Shown: positions 25,801-37,800 of the stretch, one piece after another
How the letters are laid out: each line of letters starts with the position of its first letter
Position numbering within the stretch: position 1 is the first letter of the stretch
Assembly: GCF_905147365.1 (NCBI RefSeq)
Contig: NC_056412.1
Span: forward strand, 17,972,001-18,036,000
DNA from: Aricia agestis
Lineage: Eukaryota > Arthropoda > Insecta > Lepidoptera > Lycaenidae
Length of the DNA stretch: 64,000 nt
Reading direction: 5' to 3'
Program-made: the position numbers and the translations under genes
The notes under the pieces: model-generated
Told to the model about the DNA's origin: nothing
Databases searched by the model: none
Seen by the model: only the letters and a program-made list of their open reading frames with translations

Positions 25801-28800
25801 GATTTTCTACGCTGAGCTGGGGCGTCTGCGTACCCTCGCCCTGCGAGCCCCAGGATGTGGAGCTGATGCTGCGGGATGCTGTCAAGCATTACCAGAAGAA
25901 GCTGGGCGTGACGATACGGATCAAGGTGGAAGAACACGACTGCCATGTGAAGCAAGGCGACTGGGAGGATTGGCTGGAACTACCCACTATATTTACTTTG
26001 TAAGTTTATTTCTGCTTAAGAGAAGTTTGATTATTGCACTAAATATTTAAAATTAGTTTTCTACCAAGCCTAGACTTGGTTTACACTATTACAGTGTTAT
26101 AACTTATTACATTTTTCAAATCTATTTTTTTTTTGTTGATAGACTATCACTGAATAACTTGTGAAGTCTTCTTAGCCTACTCCCGTGAATATTTTCACAT
26201 TTCCAGAAGTAACCGTTTAGCTGGTAGAAGGATGGGACACTGGACTCTAACGATTTTTTCCGCTTTGAAATTTCATAATATTTCACAAATGGATCCCTAT
26301 ATCGGAAAATAATATATATGAATACTCGGAATATTTTTTAAAAACCTATCCAACGACACCCCACGTTGGGGTGGACGCGAAAAAAATAATATCATCCCCG
26401 TTTGATGTGTAGGGGAGGTATAAGTAGCATTTTGTCGGCATCGTTAATATTGTCCGCATTCATGCCGAATTACAGCTTTGTAGGTCCTATAGTCTCTGAG
26501 TAAAACCGCGGACAGATAGACGGACAGATGGACAGACGGATGGACAGACCGAAATTATAAGGCTTCCTTGTTGACTACGGAACCCCAAAAAAATCTTGGA
26601 CTTTTTTACACAGGAAAAGTCACTTTGCAGATTAAGACAGAAACTTTGTATAATAAATTAGTTACGTAAAAAACATCGAATAGCTGTTTTTCTTTAATTT
26701 GCATCTATGGGCTTTCCGCCATATAGTTTTTTTTCTTATTTGCAAACCTTTTTAACTTTGACTAAAAACTTTAACTTTTTTCTATTATTCTATGTTTTAC
26801 GAATTATTGTCACCTGTGCTAGTGCACTGTTTTGCTAAAGATCACTTGATAATTATTGACTGAGACGATAGTTGTACTGGATACTTGGTCTGTCTGAAAA
26901 TTTTATTGGAATCCAACAATATTTTAAAACAGGAAACTTTCGTACATAGCACTCAAATAAAATCCATAAAAATAGACATAAATTTTAACCAAAAGGGTCA
27001 CGTTTAATAAATAACTATTTAGGTACTAGGTTAAAAAAATATCAAACTAGTCAGCTTAGGTATAGTAACCAGTTAAACAAGTAATACGTATATCGTCATA
27101 AAACACTTTACGGTGATAATTATACTATGGGAAATTTGGTATATCTATTTAATTTATAGTTAAAAGTCAAAAGGCCGATCACATAATTTCACAATATAAT
27201 GAGACACAGACTCACTTTGAATTTATAATATTAGTTGATTTTCTCAAGATACATATTTTTTTCAGATCATACTATTTGGTGGTTGTGCTGATAGTAATAG
27301 TAGCAACAGTACAGGAGTACTTAGCCAGGCACAGTTCAGAGAGTTCAGAGGAGGAAGAAAAGGATGGGGAAAAAGAACCAGAAGAGAGTGAAAGCAAGGA
27401 GAGTACGGGTAAGGAAAAATTTTTAAGTAAGAAATTAACCTGAGCCCCTAGCCAAGACGTTTTCTATGTCGCTTCTTTATAGAATCGCCGATCAAAATGT
27501 ATGGATTTGAACGTCAAGTTCATAATATCATATCGAACGCTTATGTCCATTCCATACATGGGCCATGGCCCTTGGCATATAATATGTTAAAAGAGAGAAC
27601 GTTAATATAAGAGAAAGAGAAGAGAAGAGAAGCAAGGGTCAGTTCTCTCTTTTTCCATGTTTTAGATTTTCTTACTCTCCTTCTTTAAAATTTATGAGAG
27701 GGTTAAAAATTTTGGGGTGAAAATTGAAACTTAGGAACTTCTAACAATTTATGTCTGCAGACAAAAGGAAAATTGTCCTGCTACTATGTTATACCAAATG
27801 TTATTATTGTTAGATATTGATACCTTTAACAGGCTTCGCCTGTGAAATTTAGGCCTGGTAATACCCCGGGGGTATAACTTTGAAATAACTTTTTAAGCCT
27901 TAATTTTAAGAGATGCGCGTGCATAAGTTTCTAATAATTCTAAAGGCCTGATTACACCTACCGAGCAAAATGGCAAGACAGTGCTCTCGGCCAAGTACTC
28001 GATATGTCTATTATGGATGTACTCGGCCGGGGCACCGTCTCTGGTCTCACCACTCTACTCTGTAGTTTCCATCAGGCCTAGGGTTTGGCCTGTGCGTTTA
28101 TAATCATCCAGCTCTATGTAACTTGAATTTAAAAATGTATTTTTTTGTATGTGTAAGTATTTATTTTTCTTTTATTGCCATTATTACGCTGGTTGAGAAA
28201 TCTTTTTTTATTATGAAGTACTTTTTATGTTATATTGTAGGCCATATGTTACAAAAAGTCAGAAAGCATCAGATAGCCTCCAGATATAATATAGAACTGC
28301 AACAAATCATATTTAATTAGTGTTAAATATTTGTATATTGCTATTTAAATTCAAGGATTCCTTAACTGCATAATATTGGGTTCGGGCATGTCATTACTAC
28401 TTAAATACAGTACCCAAGGTAATATTATAATACTGACTGGGGTCATGGGAAACTGTTATGAGCCTTGTCTAAGGGTAGCTGTTATGAAAGTCAGAAATAG
28501 TACATTACGTACCTAGGGCAGGATAATAAGAAATGTCTCAGATCACAATATGTTATTGTTGGCCGTTCTCAAATATATTGTGATCTGAGGCTTTCTTATA
28601 TTTTACTGCCCATGGTGCGTATACTTTTTGTCTCATCGACGGAGGAGGAAAACGGCAACATTTGTTGACGTTTTTCGCCCCAAGGTGAGAAAAAATTAAT
28701 TTTATCAAAAGAAATTAAGTATTATTTCTCAGATTATGTTTTTAAATAACGTTGTTAAAAGTTGGTAGCTAATTAATTGTGATATAAAAGAATATCTTTT

Positions 28801-31800
28801 TTCAAGGTGTTAAAACTTTTGACAACTTTTGGCAAAAGAGCAGGTAGATAAGTTGTTTATTAGCTTTAATATTATTAGTTCTTCTCGGCGGGGTATTTCC
28901 CGAACCGGTGGTAGACAACGTAGTTTCTTCGTTCGACTTTCAAAAAGTGTATCATGATACCCATTTTGAATAAAAATATATTTTATTATTATTTATCTTA
29001 CTTCTATCTACACGTAGCCTGTAACATAGTATGCCGTATGAGCAAAAGGTGACTCCGAGGAATTTACATTTTTGTTGCCAAAAATAATGCTACAAAATTA
29101 TACATAATATTTCATCTTTAATATTAAATGGGTGTGTGTCTAACATAATAAGTAGTTTGGACTTTGAGTGTCGGGAAAAGATCCTGTTTAAAACGACCTT
29201 CGTCCACGAACCACGACATAGTCACCGAAATCTGCAATTATGAGACATGCGTCAGATAGGTCAAGAGCGGTAGGTTACTGAGGTCTCCATAAATTACGCA
29301 AGGTGTTTAGGGGAAGTAGGTTCAGCTAAATCGTGCCAACTCTAATGTGGGAGGAGGGTTCTTAGAAAAATCACGGAAATTTTCGAAGCATGATGCACAG
29401 TTGCGTTAGTTTTTAACCCTCGACCAAAATTGATGTGTCATACATTTGACGTCTCTGTCTGCGTATCATCTGTATATCTGTCCGTGGCATCGGAGCAGAG
29501 TAGACAGAATTATAGAGTACTAGCTGTTGCCCGCGACTTCGTCCGCGTTAGCATAGAAGATCACTTGATCTACTATGCTAACGCGGACGAAGTCGCTTCG
29601 TCGAATAATACTTTCGAATAATACTTCGTCCGCGTTAGCATAGTAGATCATGTGATCTTCTATGCTAACGCGGACGAAGTATTATTTATTGTACAAAAAT
29701 ATTCAATGTTCAACAGCATTGACTTTCTTACGATTTTATTTATATAGATGTTCCGCGCGGCTTCGCTTGCGTAATTTAGGAATTTCACGCGACCGTACAT
29801 TTTTCCGCAAAAAAATAGCCTATGTCCCTTAACGTGGTCTATTCTTCATGTTTGCCAAATAACATAAAAATTGCTCCAGAAGTTCTTAAGAATCTTAAGA
29901 TAATAAGCAATTTCATATAATTTCCCCCGTTTTTTCCACATTTTCCTCTATTTCTTCGCTCCTATTAGTTGTAGAATAATAAAATATAGCTTATGGCCTT
30001 CCTCGTTCCTGAGATTAGCACGTTCAAATAAGCCCTTTCAAATAATTTCCCCCCGTTTTTTCTACACTTTCCTCTATTTCTTCGCTCTTATTAGTCTTAG
30101 CGTGATAAAATATAGCCTATAACCTTCCTCAACAAATGGGCTATCTAACACTGAAATTTTTTTTTAATCCGACCAGTAGTTCCTGAGATTAGCCCGTTCA
30201 AATAAGCCCGTTCATATAATTTCCCCCGTTTTTTTCACATTTTCCACTATTTCTTCGCTCCTATTAGTCTTAGCGTGATAAAATATGGCCTATCCTTCCT
30301 CGATCAATGAGCTATCTAAAACTGAAAGAATTTTTCAAATCAGACCAGTAGTTCCTGAGATTAGCGCGTTCAAATAAGCCCTTTCAAATAATTTCCCCCC
30401 GTTTTTCCCACATTTTCCTCTATTTCTTCGTTTCTATTAGTCTTAGCGTGATAAAATATAGCCTATAGCCTTCCTCGATAAATGGGCTATCTAACACTGA
30501 AATAATTTTTCAAATTGGACCAGTAGTTCCTGAGATTAGCGCGTTCAAACAAACAAACAAACTAACAAACTCTGCAGAATTATAATATTAGTATAGATAT
30601 GCCGACTTAGGGTCAATTCAGACCGCAACGTGACGAGGCGGGGCGACCTAAATTTGTATGGATTTGACAGATGTCGTCAGCGTGAGACGTCTTGCGAATC
30701 TGTCAAATCCCTACTAATTTAGAAATGCATCTACGCGTCGCGTTGCGGTCTGAATTGACCCTTAGAACTGATGTAAAAATTTTTAAATTTGACTTATTTA
30801 AATGACGAAAATCGTCGCTAGGGTTGTTAAATTGTTACCTACGAATTTAAAACTATGACATATTTGCTGGACGTGTTCCTCTTTGGTTGTATTGTTGTTT
30901 GTGTTTTGGCACATGCGATTAAAATTGTCAGAATTCAATTTTAAATTCTTTATTTTAAATATTTAAAAATAAATTATATCAGCCAGCGCGAGGCACATTC
31001 CGTTGATAATCCTAGTGAAACCCGACGAATTTGAGAGATATTGAAACCTGTCCGTTTCTTTGCAGTCGAACTACTGGTAGTTATGTCTATTGTGATCGGA
31101 GGTCGCTAATTCGCTGCACCCAAACGAGTGAATGGATTTGGAATTTTGATATATTTTTTGTTGTTGTTGTTTTTTTTATTCTATTTTATTTAAGGAACTT
31201 TTTTCACAGAGTGAATATGTCAGTCCCATCGTAATCTATACAATATACATAATACAATTGATACTATCTACGTCGGCTATACAATGCAAATAACATACTT
31301 GCAGCTACTGATTTTGGCTCGGACAATAAACCGTGAAAAGCACCCATATCTTGTAAATTTAAGCCAAATTTTGATACAAGTATGTTTCTTTCAGTGGCGT
31401 ATCGGACACTTTCCATTAGTACGTGATGTAAGTCTTCAACTTTGTTACATATTTCGCAATTTGGAGAATCTGTCTTAAATAAATACCCAAAGGAATTCAA
31501 TGGAAGGTGTCCTGAACGCATTCTGAAACTAATAATAATCAATCTGAACCTATTTATACAGAAATCTAAAAACCACGGTATACGAGGAGGCTCAGATTAT
31601 AAACTCTTATACCATATTCCTTTAATTTTGGATCTTTCATCAAAATTTTTTGTTGTTTGAAATCGGATAATATGACGAGAGATTTTTTAGAATTAATTGA
31701 AATAGTTAATCATCAGCCCGCTTAGTGCTTGAAAATTTAGATTCATGAAAGCTTCTTCCTATGGTTTGATAGGTTCAATACTTTGCATTATGATTTTTGA

Positions 31801-34800
31801 CTCTTAATGGAGTTTTGTATTAAACTTTTTTTTTCAATTTTTTTTTAAACTTGTTACAATTTCTTCGGACAACTTCAAAAATATGGCCAAGTATCATAAT
31901 AAGTTCGATGAAATTGTGCTTGCCCTTCAAAATGCTCGACTGGTTTTTCATGTTTTGCGGCGAATTATGCAACCCCGTGTAATTGCCCTAGAGATTACGA
32001 AATTGGTAACAAAACCCGCGAATGCACAGTATTTACAATTTATATTGCTAATCCATCTTAATATTACCAAAAGTGTGTTAAAGTCTGTCCGTTACCTCTT
32101 CAGTTTAAACCATAGGACTAATTTTGATGGGTGTGCCAATTAAGAGGAGTCCACACCACCCATACACACGGTGTCCCCTGTTTTCTCCCTGGATAATGCT
32201 AGTAGAGTTATATTTTTTTTCCTGAATTTTTACGGCCACTAATACAATGTCTCTATGTTTTCTTTTTTTTCATAATTTAATTATTAAATAAGATATGAAC
32301 GTTCAAAAACCCAAAAAAATGGCCAGATTTCTGTCCGTGGGAGAGCCATGCTTCGGCACGAATGGGCCGGCTCGACCGGAGAAATACCACGGCCTCACGG
32401 AAAACCGGCGTGAAACAGCGCTTGCGCTGTGTTTTGCCGAGTGAGTGACTTTTTTTTCATTTCTCTAGCCCCTGGTACACCAGTAGTGCTAGCACGGCGA
32501 CCAGCGGAAATGCGAAAGTATGGACAAACTGTGGAAATAAACTTAAGGTGCCGTTCCGATCTTTTTTCGTTCCGAAAAATTCAATTAAAATGCCACTTTA
32601 TGACACACTATAGTATATGTCATAATGTAGGATATTATTTGAATTTTTAGAACTATACTCTTTCATAAAGTGGCTTTTTAATTGAATTATTCGGAACTAA
32701 AAAAGATCGGAACGGCACCTTAAGTTTATCTCCACAGTTTGTGACTATAGTCTGTCATAAAGTGGCATTTTAATTGAATTATTCGGAACGAAAAAAGATT
32801 GGAACGGCACCTTAGGTTTATTTCCACAGTTTGTCCATACTTTCGCATTTCCGCTGGTCGCCGTGCTAGCACTACAGGGGCTAGAGAAATAAAAAATAAA
32901 GTGCTCAGAAGAAGATACATCCTCTTAACGATAGAGAGCAAAAGATAGTTTTATCACGAAAAATGTGCGGTTCCTGCGCATTTAACAATTTAAAGTTGAG
33001 GACAACATCTTATCTGAATCAGTATTTGGCATGAGCATGGTGTAATTGAGATAACGAGTTAAAATTAAATAAACAAATAAAAACAAAATGTTTTACCCAT
33101 AATATTAAGCCCGGCCGCACATTTTCCGAATTTCTGATCAGAAAAATTCAGATGCCCCGCCCGCTCATACATTTTGACACGTAAGAAATTCTGATAGTGT
33201 GCGGGGTCTACAACAAAATATATGAACAGAGTGCGTTCCGGCGGCCGTCGGAATTTTTCTGATCAGAAATTTCGGAAAATGTGCGGCCGGGCTAAGGGTT
33301 TCACTTTGAGTGTCATTCTGTCTTTTACTTCTTTACGCTCATTGCTCAAACAACCAAACTAATTTTAACGCTTAGTATGGTGATACGTTGAGTAATAACT
33401 TATAACGGACATACAATTTTTTTTCATCCCTGAAAGATATGGTTATCATGAAGCAAACGAAATTAATAAGCGAAATTAGAAGGCATTATTCGTTTTATAT
33501 TTGGATTGTGTAGTACAAAATGAAATAAGGTTTATTATTTTGTACTGTCTACACGTAATAAGCAGAAAACCTTCGGTTAATTGTTAAAAATGTTGACTGT
33601 AGACCGGTGCAGCGAGAACTGCAGCCAAGTGCAAGTTGTGCAACAGAAATTGCCCTATACGTTGCGAAATTATCAACAAAAAGTTCGTACAGCCCACCTA
33701 TGGATCAAGACCTTAACCTGAATTGTATGCAACGAGAATTCGACTCGATTGTGTTTAAAATAGACTCGGGCGCCCTACTCCCGAAACTTATACGATTTCG
33801 ATTTACGATTCGATTCGATCCCGATTCTGATTAAGCTTCGATCGTGATCCTTACCCTGAACAAACAGCTTCCTTACTATCGAGAATCGAGTCAGCTCGAT
33901 CTCAAAGCTTTTGCTACTTCCGACATATATTAACTAGCGCAAAATCGTGCCGTGGCTCAATTTGGAACTAATTTGATCTCAATGACTTTTCCCACTCCTG
34001 ACAGCTATACTAGCGCACGATCGTGCTGCGGCTCAATTTGGAACTAATCAGACTCGTAGCTCAAAATCGTATCAGTTTCGGGGGTAAGGCTGCTGAAATC
34101 AAAATCGACATCGCAAGCAACGAACTAGAAACTTCTATATGGTAATAGGGAAAATAATTTTCCCTGTTACCATCTAGAAGTTTCAAGTTTACTCTTTTGC
34201 GTTATTACTACGCAAAGGTTGTTTTGGGCATGAAGGGTAAAAGACAGTCTGTCTCTTCCTCTTCACGCCCAAACCGCTGGACCGATTTTGCCGAAATTTG
34301 GTATGGAGATACTTTGATTCCCAGTAAAGGACATACAACTTTTTATGGTTCTCGGCGTTAAACGACTTTTGCTGCAACGGAGAGTCGCTCGCACGTCATC
34401 TAATCAAATAATATATTTTATAAAAATGGTAAGACGGCAATACAATAATTTTTTCACGACTTTATACAGCTCTGTAAAAGTCGTGAAAACTGGATCAAAA
34501 TTGGATCAACCAACTTGGCTAGATAATGACCACGGGGACATAGGCTAGTTTTCTCCTTTAAGCTTTTGTTGTATAGTGTGTTATAGATTCGATACATTAT
34601 ATTATATAGTTGAAGCCGACTATTAAAGTGATATTTATAGTGCGAGCCAACTGACAAGGTTGTGACTTGTGACTACATAGTACATACTCGGGACGTTTGA
34701 TGCCGTGAGTCGTGACGATTGACGGCTAAGTCTGGGTTAATTGTTATACAAGGTCCAATTTCATCAAAGTCTGTTGAAGTTAATGTTCGAGTTATCACGT

Positions 34801-37800
34801 TACTTTTTTGTCATGTCTTGTTTCTACTAATGAAAGAGAAAACATGACATTTTAACAAGCCATTATCACTAACAGACGATGGTGAAATTGGGCCTTAGGC
34901 TGATAAGTGATATATTATATTGATCGCTCGCTGACCGTCGGCGCCGACACAGAAATATCCACACTAACATTAAAAATGTGAAAGTTTATCATTATGTTAT
35001 CTCTTTACACTAAAACTATCGGCATAGAGATACTGTATATGCATTCGGAAAAGGACATAGGGTAGTTTTTATCCCATATCCAGGTATTTAGATAAGAAGG
35101 AATTTCGCCACAAAATTGCGGGCAACATCTAGTATTATAAATTACTAGCTATTTGACCGAGCTTTGCTCGGTATTCGATAAAACACGAATAAAATGATAT
35201 TTTCTAAAAATGATTCCTAGCTAGATCGATTTATCGCCCCCGAAACCCCCTATATACTAAATTTCATGAAAATCGTTGGAGCCGATTCCGAGATTCCAAT
35301 TATATATATATACAGAGTGTAACAAAAATAAGTGATAATATTTTAGGGTATGTACGTGTTCCTTGTAGAGAGTTCACTGTTAAAGTAGCAGCGCTGAAAG
35401 ACCAAAATTTTTTTTCACTTTTGTATGGGAAAACTCGTGACGCTCGGGCTTTTGCCCATACAAAAGATATTTTTTTTTCATCTTTCAGCGCTGCCACTTT
35501 CACAGTGAACTCTCTGCAAGGAACAGGTACACACCCTAAAGTATTATCACTCATTTTTGTTATACCCTGTATATATATACAAGAATTGCTCGTTTAAAGA
35601 TATAAGATATAATTATTTTATTAAGCATATTGGGCACTCGTGATCAATAATATTATTGCGAAGCCTTAAAATCACTCTGTATAAGGTGGAGCACGAATGC
35701 GAGGGTATGAACTTTCTCCTAATTTGATCAAAGGCTGACATTGACATGGATTTACAAAGTTTAATGTTTGCTATTGACGTTGAAGCGTGAAAGAAATGTT
35801 GCGGTCAAAGTCGGCGGAAGACATTTACAAGTTTGCCGAAAATATGAAATTATTGCTAAAGTGAACACGTACTGACTGGTGACTGGACTGATAATGATAA
35901 AGTTTGACAAACATACGTACGTTACGTGGGAGAGCCATGCTTCGGCACGAATGGGCCGGCTCGACCGGAGAAATACCACGTTCTCACAGAAAACCGGCGT
36001 GAAACAGCGCTTGCGCTGTGTTTCGGCGAGTGAGTGAGTTTACCGGAGGCCCAATCCCCTGACCCCTACCCTATTCCCTTTCCTACCCTCCCCTATTCCC
36101 TTCCCCTCCCTTCCCTACCCTCCCCTATTACCCTATTCCCTCTTAAAATGCCGGCAACGCACTTGCGGCTCTTCTGATGCTGCGAGTGTCCATGGGCGAC
36201 GGAAGTTGCTTTCCATCAGGTGACCCGTTTGCTCGTTGGCCCCCTTATTTCATAAAAAAAAAACATAATATCTACATAACAAATAGGTTATTATTTTTAA
36301 TAGTAATTGCGACGTATAAGGTCGAAGTCGCCAGTATTATCGAGAAACTTTCGTATGTTTAAAAATCATTAGAAACTGTCTTACAGTATTTTTAAAGGTA
36401 AACTCCTTGTCACTTTACGCTTCCGGCGTGGTGTCGCATGTGAAAAAAATCGTAAGGTTAATTTTTGTAAGGTCGTATAAATGTTATTAAATAGTTATAG
36501 TAATTTTATTAACAGCAGTAATATAATATTAACATAACAATAGAATAACATTAACAGTGCACTGTTAGATACTTATTATTCAATCATTAAATACTAGATA
36601 ATGCCTGCAACTCGTTACATTTCCGCAACAAGAAACTTTCCTATGTCCTTTTCCGGGATTCGATAAAGTATCTGCAATCTGTATACCAATTACCAGCTCT
36701 TTAAAAACGGTTACGAGGTTTAAGCGTGAAGAGGTGACAGACAGCTGACATAATATTATAATATACAGACAGACTATAACATTAATATGGATTATAAACA
36801 TTTATTATTTTTCTTTAATTTTTTCTAGCAATAACTTAAAACGGCCAAGTTTCTTCGTTAACCGTAACACATAAATAAAGTAGATCCCAAAAACTCGTGT
36901 CGTTCCTCGGTTGTAAATAATTTATTATGTAAATAGGGTACATCCATTGTAGTGCCGCAATGTTTTGTCTTCTAATATTTTATTTATATGCTTTTAAAGT
37001 TCATGCTAGTTTTTCATCGCGGTTTTAGTTGCTGTGTTTTATACAGGGTGAAAGAAAACTAAGTGATAATACTTTAGGATGTGTACAATGATATTCTATA
37101 TATACAGATATGTTACGTCCATACTATTTTCCGGCTTAAATCTCTTCCGAACAATTTTCAAATTCAAAATTGCAAACATTGACAAATTTGACAGATAAGT
37201 GAAACAAAAGATACGAAAAACCATTTACATAAAAGAGACAGTTCTATTTTTAAACGTCGAATCGTATCGCTGTCTCTTTCTTCGCCTGAGCTATGACGAA
37301 AATTCGATTTTTTCCAGATTGTTCGAAAAAATAATTGAAAATGTAAATAATCGAGGCATTTATTGCAATCAAGACATGTGGTAAGAGATTCCATGTGTTT
37401 TGTTTACTTTCGAGTCATAATTGGTACATTTTCGATACACGCACGACGTCATTTTCAATTTATTTAGGTAAGACAAGACGCGGCACGTTCGTGACTGCGC
37501 TCGATGCGGACTAAACAACAGACGGCCCAATTGGGCCGTATTTGAATCTTCACAACGCGCACGGTAGTAACATAATATCTGCTTTGAGTTTTTATCATTA
37601 AGTGTGTATGAATTCCATGTATAGAATTCACTGTAAAAGTGCAGCACCGAAAGAGCAAATTTATGGAAAAACTCGTGACGCTGGGGCGCTTGCCTATACA
37701 GTATACAAGTCACAAAAAATTGGTCTTTCAGCGCTGCTACTTTCATAGTGAACTCTCTACAAGGAACACATATACACCCTAAAGTATTATCACTTAGTTT

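Noticed and set aside
29895..30545. CRISPR-like regular repeats
   Set aside because: The 174-bp period has no short repeats with unique spacers, and the DNA is eukaryotic.
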